From: Linyphia triangularis | Taxonomy: Eukaryota; Arthropoda; Arachnida; Araneae; Linyphiidae | Assembly: GCA_963978545.1 (NCBI GenBank) | Contig: OZ021732.1 | Span: forward strand, 58,752,714-58,816,713 | Length of the DNA stretch: 64,000 nucleotides | Reading direction: 5' to 3' | Part shown: positions 22,376 to 32,652 of the stretch, in pieces | Layout of the letters: the number at the start of each line of letters is the position of its first letter | How positions within the stretch are numbered: the first letter of the stretch is position 1 | Position numbers and translations under genes: made by a program | Notes under the pieces: model-generated | What the model saw: only the letters and a program-made list of their open reading frames with translations | What the model was told of the DNA's origin: nothing | Databases searched by the model: none

Positions 22376-23880
22376 TTAATGAACAAATTTCATTTCCAAT
22401 CTTGAGTTTATAATTTCTGGTGCTGGCAATTTTTTTACAATTGATGTAATTTTCTCCCAGGATAATTCTGATTTGTTTGGCCAGACATACACATTATCTG
22501 AAATATCTTTCAAATATTCTAGCTGAATGTCATTGCCATCAATTTGCTTAATCTGTCCAACAAAATGATTGCTGTTTTTCTTTGATTTTGAAAATAAAAC
22601 CACTTTAAAAAAATCTCCAATTTCATATTTTAACTTGCAAGATGCTTCATTGGTCTTCGATTCTCGATTCTTCATTGATTTCTTCTATTTCGGAATTAAG
22701 GAAATTCTCCTATGAATACTTTTTTGTTGTTGTTGCCATCTTAATTCTCCCTATATTAAGAGGAACAATATGATGGACAGAGTGTATGTGCCTGGTATTG
22801 CTGGGACTTGGCTCTAGCGATTGTCAAGCATTTTTACATCATCTGGCGTTATATGATGTTCTGGAGAAAAAATATTTTTATGTTCTTCAAAACTTTCTCT
22901 GCACATACAGCAAAATCTGAAGTTGTCTGTGCTGTTGGTATTGCTGGGACTTGGCTCTAGCGATTGTCAAGCATTTTTACATCATCTGGCGTTATATGAT
23001 GTTCTGGAGAAAAAAATATTTTTATGTTCTTCAAAACTTTCTCTGCACATACAGCAAAATCTGAAGCTGTCTGTGCTGTTGCAGATCGTTGAAGTACAGC
23101 TAGAGATACCATTTTTTTGGCAATTGCACCTACTCCATCCACAGCTCCTTTACCGTGTGATGTTGCAAAAAATGACCATGTCATATTTATTTCATCATCA
23201 TTTTGGATGTATGAAATTGCTAACATATTATACTTGTTTTAAATTGACCTGCACAGCCATCTGAAAAGATATGTAGCATCTGTACTATGTGATTTTCTTT
23301 AATCAGTATATCCATATATTTCCAGACTGCTTCTTTACAGTGATTTAAGTTATGTGATTCTATTATGTATAATTGGTGGCCATCAAAAAATGCAGCAACA
23401 GCTGTAAAAATTGTAATTTGTGAGTGTGCCCAACGGGCTGATTGAATTTCGTCTTGAACAACAGTGGTATAATTTTCCGCAAAGTCCATTTGTAAGGTCA
23501 CTTCACCTTCTACCAAGTTGTCTTTTACAAATTGAAAATGTTCATCTTGCACACCTTTTACAAAGCCATGCTTTTTAAATTTCTTAAACTGATTTACTAT
23601 TTCATTAGCAGCGTCTAGCATTGATCCTGAATTATCTCCACTTTTTTCCATTGCTTCCATTGTATATAAAGACTGTGATCCTCTTCTGGAATTTTAGATT
23701 TCAAGACATCATAAACATTGGCACAGTTCAAACACAAGCTTAGCATGCAGGCTTCCTTTCCTGTATCACATACACTGTCTTTTATCAAGTCTCTGCCTTT
23801 ACCAAGTTTGAGGGCTTCAAGTAATAATGCCATGTTTGCATGATATTTGCAAACGCAAGTACATAAATTTACAAATAATT
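22376..23880 (-). pseudogene. Transposase-like gene relic of an unclassified element family, split by frameshifts
   Basis: Read on the minus strand. The first part is a Cys/His-rich segment (TCVCKYHAN, then LLLEALKLG; frame 23833-23615). The core (23660-23220) has MDFAENY with Asp59 of that frame and FSDGCAGQFK with Asp134. The next part (23226-22957) has the ATSHGKGAVDG motif. A C-terminal module (22675-22376) has FVGQIKQIDG. The two Asp motifs plus a third acidic residue downstream suggest an RNase H-fold DDE-type transposase; that is inference. Frames shift at an A6 run near 23645 and an A4 run near 23236; adding or removing one A would reconnect them. A tandem duplication then disrupts the region before the C-terminal module. 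From memory this family is widespread in invertebrate genomes as uncharacterised proteins. Confidence 0.6.
22794..23080. repeat. 143/144-bp tandem duplication inside the relic
   Basis: Copy 1 is 22794-22936, copy 2 is 22937-23080. They differ by one A in an A run and one substitution (gaagttg against gaagctg). The duplication introduces an early stop (Asn-Arg-stop at 22957) into the transposase-like frame and is clearly recent. Confidence 0.9.
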
Positions 23881-23917
23881 TGTTTCAGGTCACATTTGTG
23901 TTCAATTTTAAAAGATG

Positions 23918-24130
23918 TTGCGGGTGTGACTAATAAAATGTCACGCCCGCAACACGAACATGTCACACCCGCAACGCTTAATAACTATATTTAAAATAAT
24001 AATTAATTTTGTTTATATCTGTAATTCAAAGTACCTTAGCAACCTATTTTTAAATACCAAGTCTTGTAACTTACAGTCAAAGGAATTTCTCTGTGGAGTT
24101 ATAAATGTAACTTTTTGTTGCGGGTGTGAC
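23918..24130. repeat. Right cluster of the 13-bp motif (four copies)
   Basis: Copies at 23918-23930 (plus), 23940-23952 (minus, one change), 23962-23974 (minus) and 24118-24130 (plus). The first two are head to head, 9 bp apart, forming a short palindrome upstream of the relic's start. Confidence 0.85.
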
Positions 24131-24982
24131 ACAATAATTAAGAATAATTAATAATTGCTTACCTTTTTAATGAAGATTAGTAAACACTTATCTGCTGCCA
24201 AAAACATTCAACAATAGATGCCAGATTATATATATAAGTTCAGAGATTTACAGAATCATTTGTTAAGCTGTATGAGAGCATGAAACATAAAGGTTTTTGG
24301 CGCAATCTATTTCATGCCGCCAAAGTGTCACTTTATTAATTAAAATAAGTATGTTAATGGCAAAAATTTAATTATTTTTCAATAAAATATGAAATAGCAC
24401 ACTTTTGTAGATTATATTGCAAAACTTCAACATAATATAAGGAAATTTAAATTTTCACCCTCATGTCCACTTTTTGGTGGATTGGGCGATATATAAAATT
24501 GATACTCCTTTTATTTATCTGATAAACAAAAACTGTTTTAATTTACATGATAAAGGAACATTTTTCTTGAAATGTACTAATATTTTAAGATATTAAATCA
24601 TCTTTAATTAGTTTGATAATTTTAGTATATGCATTGCAAATTGCATGTCTATCTGCTCACAATTTTTAATATCATCTGTATTTGTTAAAAATCTCAATTT
24701 ATCTTAACTCTTTAGAAAAATTACTTATAAATTAAGAAAGGAAAAAGACGGGTTACTTTTATTTGATAACCAGTCACATACTATTTTTTTTAATTTACAA
24801 ACCGAATTACAAGGTCATTTTTTATGCACATTTCAAATGTTTCTTTAGTGAAAGAAAAGTCTCCTCTTGATGTTACAAGATGAGCTTGTGATGGCGATTT
24901 CAGCAAAATATCTTCATAGTGTTGTACGATTGTTTATTGCTGGATAACGAAACCTATTTGAATTAATGTTTTCGTAACGAGT

Positions 24983-25015
<33 letters not shown>

Positions 25016-26410
25016 ATTTCTTTGATTATCGGCGTTTTGATCGTTAAGCGGTTTTGATATCACTGTTAATTGTTATTATTTACAAATATTGTTACAGCAA
25101 AAAAAAAAAAAAAAAATGCATGAAAATAATAAAAATATTTGAGATTTCCATTTAAAAATAGATAGGTTGCTTTTAAATAGAGATTTAAGGCATACATTTA
25201 GAATATAATGTACAAAATTCCGTAACGATCGTAAATGCCACCATTGTGTTCCGATCGTACTCATAGTTGGACTTGTTTTTAGTCATGATCTTAAAATTTT
25301 ACGGCCTACTTATATTTTATTTTCTGCACACAAAAAAACTCTTGGAGTGGACGGGGGACACTTTTTCCAAAATTCTTTAATTTTTCTTAGAATTAAATAA
25401 AATTTTGCGCAAACATGGAAGATGTGACTTATAACACAACAAAATTTGAGCAGATTATATAAAATAGATCGTAAATTATTGAGAAAAATGCATTAAAATA
25501 ATACGAAATTTTAAATTGTTTTCAAAATGCTCCTCGCTATAGAATATTTTAACAAACATGAAAGAAAAATTTGAAGTTGTTTATTAATATATTATAAACA
25601 TTTTCACACATGCTTTTATCTTTAGGTGCTATAGTTGAACAGAAATAAAATTTCAAACTTGGCTCTTCTGATTTTTCATTAAAAAATGCACATATTTCAA
25701 ATTCGCAACATGAAAAAAAAAAGAAATTTAATGTGACATAAAAAAGCATGTGTGAATTTCTTTATAGTGCATTAAAAATTATTAATTAAAAAAATTAGTT
25801 GGATTTATCAAAAAATGAATCACAAGGAGCTTAACGAACATACGTAAAATGTGGAAAAGCGAAGCTGAAAAAAATGCTTTTTTAACTTTGGGCAACAAGT
25901 GTGCAGGATACGTTATAGTTAGTTAAAATAAAGATTTTGCAACTTAAAATAATCGGATTTCAAAAATTAAAAATTAAAGCTAGTGACGTCAGCGATTTTT
26001 ATAGAACGAAAACAAAAAAAAATCATTTTTGGTGATTCCTATGTCCCATGTTCCCTTAACAAAAGTAACTAATTAACACTTTATTTCAGGTTTTAAGACA
26101 TTAGACTTTAAGTAACAATACCTTTATTAAGAATATTGTCGGCGCTTCGATTGTTACGCGATTTGAACATTGCGGTTCAGCAAATAATAAAAGTGTATTT
26201 AAAAAAATAAATTGCACAAAAAGACACAAAAGCACTTGGAAACATTAACAAATTATTTTGAAAGTCAAATAAATAAGTTTAAAGTACTTCATATAATTCG
26301 TATTCAAATACAGCTTTGTTTTGGTCGTTACTTTTTGACATTACAAAACGTGGAATATTTCTTTCTAGAACAATCCTTCCATCTCAAAAATTATTTAACC
26401 AGTTCAGCCA
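24131..26410. other. AT-rich non-coding stretch, nothing recognised
   Basis: Contains A runs at 24984-25014 and about 25100-25116. Two weakly similar stretches near 25025 and 26135 share cggcg and ttgat-type words but are too diverged to call a repeat. There is no coding signal. Confidence 0.45.
24984..25014. repeat. Poly(A) run, 31 bp
   Basis: Uninterrupted A run. Confidence 0.9.
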
Positions 26411-26414
26411 TCTA

Positions 26415-27928
26415 TCTATAATAATTCTGTCTGTCTATCTGTCTGTCTGTCTGTGGCTCTGTGGATCTATAGAAACCTACTTAAGATTGGAGTAGAGCTC
26501 TGAAATTCTCAGCATAAGTAGTTTTGGCCTTTTAATTTTATACATCATAAACAGAATGTTAAAACTTTAATTAGTTCTTTTTTAATTAATTTTTTTTAAT
26601 TAATTAATAAATATGTTACAAAACGAAATCTTATATGGCTACAGCTCTGAAATTTTCAACATAAGTAGTTTTGGCTTTTTAATCGGAATTTTAAAAAAAC
26701 AGAACTTTAAATTTTTATTTTGTTCTTTTTTAATTAATTAAAAAACATTTTACAAAACGATTACTAATAGGGCTACATCTCTGAAATTTTCAACATAAGT
26801 AGTTTTGGCCTTTTAATTGGACTTTTAAAAAACAGAATTTTAAATTTTTATTTTGTTCTTTTTTAATTAATTTTTTTTATTAATTAATAAACATTTTACA
26901 AAACGAATACTAATAGGGCTACAGTTCTGAAATTTTCAACATAAGTAGTTTTGGACTTCTAATTGTATACATAACAAACATAACGTTAAAATTTTAATTA
27001 GTTTTTTTTTAATTAATTTTTTTAATTAATTAATAAATATGTTACAAAACGATATATAATAGGGCTACAAATCTGAAATTTTCAACATAAGTAGTTTTGA
27101 CCTTTTCTCCCATTGGACTTTTAAAAAACAGAATTTTAAATTTTTATTTTGTTATTTTTTAATTATTTTTTTAATTAATTAATTTATATATTACAAAACG
27201 ATTTCAAATAGGGCTACGGCTTTGAAATTTTCAACATAAATAGTTGTGGCCTTCTAATTGGATTTTTGAAAAACAGATTTTTTTTTTTTTTAATTAATTA
27301 ACAAATATTCTACAAAATGATTTGTAATTGGGCTACATTTCTGAAATTTTCAACACAAGTAGTTTTGGCCTTATAATTGGACTGACAAAAAGAATGCTAA
27401 AATTTTAATTTGTTTTTCAATTATTTTTTTTCACAAAAAGTGACTTCAAATAGACCAAGATCTCAGAAACTTTCAACATAAGTATAGTTTTAGCCTCTAA
27501 TTTTGTTTTCCAGAAACACGTGTTAAAATAATCTTAAAGGGGCGTTGTATTATTGTATTAACGGGGATTTTTTTCTTCTTGACAAGGGAGAGGCTTCCAA
27601 TATTAAGGCTTTACGTAGCAATTAGATTTTAGTGAGTGAAGCAGGCATATGCTTACGCAGCAATGAACCTTTCAGCGAGCGAAGCGAGCCTATGCTTGAA
27701 TAGCAATGAACCTTTTAACGAGTGAAACAAGCCTGTGTTTATGTGTCCTTGAACTTTTCAGCGAACGAAGTGAGCTCGATTTTGCGTAGTGATGAACCTT
27801 CTTGCGAGCGAAGCGCCAAACACTGGGTTTTATACACGAATGACAGATTTCCGCAATGCGAGGCCTCACAGCTAGCTAAAATATTGCACATGTTAAAATT
27901 TCGTTGCGAAGCACTGGTATTTAGCTAG
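26415..27928 (+). mobile_element. Non-autonomous Helitron, tandem copy 1
   Basis: Starts TCTATAATAAT after an A, ends CTAG at 27925-27928, with a short tttcg/cgaag hairpin about 14 bp before the end. These are the hallmarks of Helitrons, which carry no terminal inverted repeats and make no target duplication. The interior has about eight units of roughly 140-150 bp, each with a tctgaaattttcaacataag-like word and TTAATTAA-rich linker. Near the 3' end is an array of gcgagcgaagcgagcc-type motifs. No Rep or helicase frame is present. Directly downstream, with no intervening base, the second copy begins. Confidence 0.75.
26426..26455. repeat. (GTCT)n-like microsatellite at the Helitron 5' end
   Basis: Repeated gtctgtct/atct words. 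The homologous site in copy 2 (near 27950) is shorter. Confidence 0.75.
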
Positions 27929-29308
27929 TCTATAATAATAAAACAAGCTGTGTGTCTGTCTGTGTCTCTGTGGATCTATAGAAACCAACTTAAAATTGGA
28001 GTAGAGCTCTGAAATTTTCAGCATACGTAGTTTTGACCTTCTAATTTTATACATCACAAACAGAATTTTAAAATTTTAATTAGTTATTTTTAATTAATTT
28101 TTTTAGTTAATAAATATGTTACAAAACGATATCTAATAGGGCTACAGCTCTGAAATTTTCAACATAAGTAGTTTTGGCCTTTTAATCGGACTTTTAAAAA
28201 ACAGAATTTTAAATTTTTATTTTGTTCCTTTTTAATTAATTTTTTTAATTAATCAATAAATATGTTACAAAACGATTACTAATAGGGCTACATCTCTGAA
28301 ATTTTCAACATAAGTAGTTTTGGCGTTTTAATTAGGCTTTTATAAAACAGAATTTTAATTTTTTATTTTGTTCTTTTTTAATTAATTTTTTTAATTAATT
28401 AATAAACATTTTACAAAACGACTACTAATTGGGTTACAGCTCTGAAATTTTCAACATAAGTAGTTTTAGCCTTTTAATTGGACTTTTGAAAAACAGAATT
28501 TTAAATTTTTATTTAGTTTCTTTTTAATTAATTTTTAGAATTAATTAATTAATTAATTAATTAATTAATATTTTACAAAACGATTTCAAATTCGGCTTTG
28601 AAATTTTCAACATATATAGTTGTGGCCTTCTAATTGGACTTTTAAAAAACTAAATTTAATATTTTTTTTCCTTATTAATTAATTAGCAAATATTTTACAA
28701 AGCGATTTGTGATTGTGCTACATTTCTGAAATTTTCAACACAAGTAGTTTTGGCCTTCTAACTGGACTGATAAAAAGAATGTTAAAATTTTAATTTGTTT
28801 TTCAATTAATTTTTTTACAAAAAGCGACTTCGAATAGCCCTAGATCTCTGAAAGTTTCAACATAAGTAGTTTTAGCCTCTAGTTTTGCTTTCCACAAACA
28901 CGTGTTAAAATAATCTTAAAGGGGTGTTGTATTATTGTATTAACGGGGAATTTTGTTTTTCTTGACAAGGGAGAGGCTTCCAATATTAAGTACGTAAGTA
29001 TTATATTTTAGTGAGTGAAGCGAGCTTAATGCTTATGCAGCAATGAACCTTTCAGAGAGAGAATCGAGCTTATGCTTGCATAGCAATGAACCTTTTAACG
29101 AGTGAAATAAGGCTGTGTTTACGTGTCCATGAACTTTTCAGCGAACAAAGCGAGCTCGATTTTGCGTAGCGATGAACCTTCCTGCTAGCGAAGCGCCAAA
29201 AACTGGGTCTTATACACGAATGACAGATTTCCGCAACGCGAGGCCTCACAGCTAGCTAAAATATTGCACATGTTAAAATTTCGTAGCGAAGCACGGGTAT
29301 TTAGCTAG
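27929..29308 (+). mobile_element. Non-autonomous Helitron, tandem copy 2
   Basis: Starts TCTATAATAATAAAAC immediately after the CTAG of copy 1 and ends CTAG at 29305-29308, followed by T. It has about seven of the same 140-150 bp units and the same 3' gcgaagcg array. It includes a block near 28915-28985 almost identical to 27535-27605 in copy 1. The pair occupies one A|T insertion site, so it inserted as a dimer or formed by insertion of one copy at the end of the other. Confidence 0.75.
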
Positions 29309-29448
29309 TTGTCCTATATTTAGAGTACTAATCTCTTTCCATGATTCATTCATTATTTTTCTTTTAAAATTTCTTAGAAACACTGAATCAATTAACAATT
29401 TAGATGTCCAAAATGGGCCAGTTTAAAGTTAAAAAAAGTAATCTTTTA
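29309..29448. other. AT-rich spacer
   Basis: Nothing recognised between the Helitron pair and the solo LTR. Confidence 0.4.
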
Positions 29449-29744
29449 AAATATGTTAGCGCACAAGCGCCAGTATATCGCCAAGTCCAATTGGCGACCG
29501 GCCAACTTCGCCAACAGTGGAGAGAGTTGACTAACTCGATACTTCGAGACCATTCTTGGCTTGGATAGTGTACCTGGTGAGCGGGCTTACGGTCCCATCT
29601 TCTCATTCTCTAATACTGCAATAGTCTTTACTCAAGTTAATCTTTGCTCAAGTTTAATAAACCATCAGAAAAGACAACTACGGTCCGTCGTTATTTCAAA
29701 GACAAACATTCACACTCGTTCACTATTTCACAACGAACAAAATA
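29449..29744 (+). mobile_element. Solo LTR with 5-bp target duplications
   Basis: The 286-bp unit at 29454-29739 begins TGTTAG and ends GAACA and is flanked by the perfect 5-mer aaata (29449-29453 and 29740-29744). It is GC-richer than its surroundings, with an AATAAA signal near 29661. No internal region or second LTR is present, so it is the product of recombination between two LTRs. The short frames on both strands are not genes. Confidence 0.8.
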
Positions 29745-31059
29745 TTTACAACATCTTTTGGAAATAAAATATACCAATTCTTGTCTCTAAGCAGAATTAA
29801 AAACTCAGTGAGAAAAAATAATTTAAGTTATTGTAGTTACATTTTTTTGTTGTCAGAGCTAAAAATTAAGAAGTGTTTTAAGCTCTCACCTTTAGAAAAC
29901 TACCCTAAAAAATATTTTTTTGCATAAAACCCCCAAGAAGCTACAGAAAAAAGTATTTAAAATAAAAAATAGAATAATTATGTTAAATGAGTACTCATAT
30001 GGTTGTGTTATTTTTTTAATGCTATTATTTGAATTTTGTTTTAAAGTTTGTGATAAATTTTTTAAAAATATGACAAAATGTTATGTAAAAAATTGAATTT
30101 AAGTAATAGTTTAACACATTATTTAACTGTAATTTTTACTTTCCTTTTTGGAAAGTTATTTATTGCTTTAGTTATGTTATGCACATTACTCTTTCCCACC
30201 CCAAATGTTTAGAAATGTTATCCATGCAATTAAAACTAGATGACCATACATGTTTAGTAGAAATTATATGACGTAAAGGTTTAGTCATTTTGATTGAGCT
30301 ATGCTATACTCCTTAAAGGTATTCATATTATTGGTATTGAAAGGAAGTAAATAATACTGTTGACAGATTTATGGCATTTTTTGTCTGATTATTCTTCTAT
30401 GAGTAATGGAATATCTTTATGAGGAAACCTTTATGGGAAGGATTATAAGACTAGATTTATTCTTTGCTCCCGATTCCATAAAAATAAGGACATGTGATTT
30501 ATAACCTTGTGTATATATATTGTAGCCTTATTTTAAAAATATCAGTCATAGTAAAATTAAACCTCCTTAATACTTATAGAATATAAAGAATTTTATAGAC
30601 GACCACAGATATAAGTTATATTTGTAAAGGAGTTACTTTAATGTTATTAGTTTGTCTTATCAATATTACTAGTACATGGACATATTTTGTTATTCAATTC
30701 CATTTAAAAAATAGTTGAGCCAAATAAGGCTATAGTTCAGATGTCTGCATTAAAAAATTGATTATAAAACTAACTATTTGTCAGTAACTATATGATACCA
30801 TGATTGGCAGGGCAAGATTATTAGATTAAAACGTGTTTTTTTTTCCTTTCCCCCCCCCCCCCCTCCCCTAAGACATGAATAGAATCTAATTTGAAAAGAC
30901 AGTTTGTGTTTGCTATAAATATTATGAATGGTTGCGCTTAAGATTTTTTATTATTTAATTTTAAAATCTAAATCCATTTTTGTATTCTTACATCGCAAAT
31001 TTTCTCAGAAAAATAATATAAGTGGTTTTTAACAAATACTAAGTATGCTACTGTATATA
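29745..31059. other. AT-rich non-coding stretch, nothing recognised
   Basis: Contains a C run near 30850-30863. There is no coding signal. Confidence 0.5.
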
Positions 31060-31061
31060 TA

Positions 31062-31224
31062 CAGGGTGTCCAGAAAAGGACTCCCTGATTTCAAAATTAA
31101 ATATCTCTAAAACAAAGATCGATAGAGGAATGCAGTAAACGGTATGTTTATTGTGAAAGCTGTAAGAATTATATACAGCAGTTTGAAATAAAAGTTACAA
31201 AAGCCTCTAACAGATGGCGCTGTA
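31062..31224 (+). repeat. Left 163-bp inverted terminus of the mariner element
   Basis: Ends in cagatggcgctgta, mirrored at 32483-32496. It lies just beyond the end of the transposase frame. Confidence 0.9.
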
Positions 31225-31290
31225 CGCTGTACAGCTCATTATCAGCATACATAAATGAAATAATCGTATGGAAACATTCTTTGCAAAAAA

Positions 31291-32373
31291 TCACATCACA
31301 ATGTTTTCAAAATGTTCACCATTGGCACTACAGAGGTGGCGCAAACGAAGAATGAAATTTTCCATCACATTTCGTAGTGTCTTAACAGAAATGGATTCAC
31401 ATGCCACACAGATCGCCGATTCAAGCTCGTCTAGCGTGGCGGGATGCTTCGGGTAGACAATGTCTTTCAATGTGCCCCGCAAAAAATAGTCACAGGGAGT
31501 CAAATCCGGCGAATATGGAGGCCAATCCATGCCTGCACCAGTAAATTTGAGATATTCCAAAGCAATGACTCGATTCCCGAAGTATTCATCAAGAAAGCGA
31601 AACACTTGTTCGGTACGATGTGGTCGGGCTCCATCTTGCATAAACCGTTCAGTACGTGGTCGATTCTCTAACACTTGCTGTGTGGCGACAAATTGTTCCA
31701 AAATTGCAACGTAACGTTCACTAGTGACCGTTTCTCGAATGAAAAAAGGGCCAATAATGCCTCTGCTGCATACTGCAGCCCACACAGTAACTTTAGGAGA
31801 ATACAGGGGTTTCGCTTCACACCAATATGGATTTTCAGAATCCCAAAATCACCAGTTCTGTTTATTCACGAATCCATTCAGGTGGAAGTGTGCTTCATCT
31901 GTAAACCAGATGCAGCCAACTTCAAATCCTTCACTATCAATCATTGTGAGCATCTCATTAGCAAAGTCAATCCTTTGTTGCACAGCTCGTACGAGTATGG
32001 CCTGGTGAGTTTGAATTTTGAATGGAAACATGTGTAGGCTCTTTCTCAGTATTTTCTGCGTGCTGGAACGCTTCAAACCAGTCTCAGATGCAATTCTACG
32101 GACGGATGACATTGGATTTTGCTGAATAACTCCAGAAACTGTGGCGACATTTTCAGGAGTAACTGCAGTTTGCTTGCGGCCAACATTCCCCACTAGATCA
32201 TCAGTTACGCTGCCTGTTTGTTGAAATTTGGTGAAGATCGTACGAATGGTTTTCGCATCGTGTCCTTTTGGAACATTAAATCGTGCTTGAAAACTGCGCC
32301 TTGTTGCCATAGGACTTTCTTTTAACCTGTGGTACTCTAGCTCCAGAAAAACGCGTTGTTCAATAGAGTACAT
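31291..32373 (-). pseudogene. Mariner/IS630-type transposase with one premature stop
   Basis: A single register runs from Met at 32373 to a stop at 31291 (361 codons with stops), interrupted only by TGA at codon 175 (31849-31851). That codon sits in an Asn-Trp-stop-Phe-Trp context where Arg is likely; a CGA to TGA change at a CpG would explain it. The N-terminal half has two helix-turn-helix-like segments (around residues 25-55 and 92-115). The catalytic aspartates are Asp159 (FTDEAHF), Asp247 (MQDGARPH) and Asp295 (PCDYFL). The spacing between the last two is 47 residues by my count, longer than the 34 of classical mariners. It acts by cut and paste at the 163-bp ends. As it stands it would make only a fragment lacking the last two aspartates. 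Confidence 0.88.
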
Positions 32374-32482
32374 GGTTTTAATCTCTTCCTTCAGTACGCT
32401 AACCTCCTTTCACGCTTCAATAGAGGAACTGATCGCTCTGGGCTTCGGATCACTATTTATACTAGGCATTACGTATGGCGAT

Positions 32483-32645
32483 TACAGCGCCATCTGTTAG
32501 CAGCTTTTGTAACTATTATTTCAAACTGCTGTATAAAATCCTTACAGCTTTCACAATAAACATACCGTTTACTGCATTCCTCTATCGATCTTTGTTTTCG
32601 AGATATTTAATTTTGAAATCAGGGAGCCCTTTTCTGGACACCCAG
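32483..32645 (-). repeat. Right 163-bp inverted terminus of the mariner element
   Basis: Mirror of 31062-31224. It lies upstream of the transposase start and so also contains any promoter. Confidence 0.9.
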
Positions 32646-32652
32646 TATATAC

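Larger units (their letters stand above)
21934..24130. mobile_element. Candidate unclassified DNA transposon defined by a 13-bp motif array around a transposase-like relic
   Basis: Eight copies of TTGCGGGTGTGAC (six exact, two with one or two changes) lie only in this interval, around a broken gene on the minus strand. Four are on the left (21934, 21950, 22118, 22311, all plus) and four on the right (23918 plus, 23940 minus, 23962 minus, 24118 plus). Such GC-rich 13-mers in AT-rich DNA cannot be chance. I infer they are subterminal binding sites for the element's transposase. I could not define terminal inverted repeats or a target duplication, so the limits are those of the motif array. Confidence 0.55.
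31060..32647 (-). mobile_element. Mariner-type DNA transposon with 163-bp inverted termini and TA duplications
   Basis: The element is 31062-32645 (1584 bp), flanked by TA on each side. Left end CAGGGTGTCCAGAAAAGG; right end complementary except at the second base and one internal base. The inverted similarity extends 163 bp (31062-31224 against 32483-32645) with only a handful of mismatches. It contains one transposase reading frame on the minus strand, broken by a single stop. The high similarity of the two ends and the nearly intact frame point to a fairly recent insertion. Confidence 0.92.

Noticed and set aside
24900..26200. Possible direct repeats near 25025 and 26135 as termini of an element
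   Set aside because: Only a few short words match; too weak in AT-rich DNA to call.
31675..32037. Plus-strand frames of 61-120 codons over the mariner element
   Set aside because: Shadows of the minus-strand transposase, whose catalytic motifs decide the strand.
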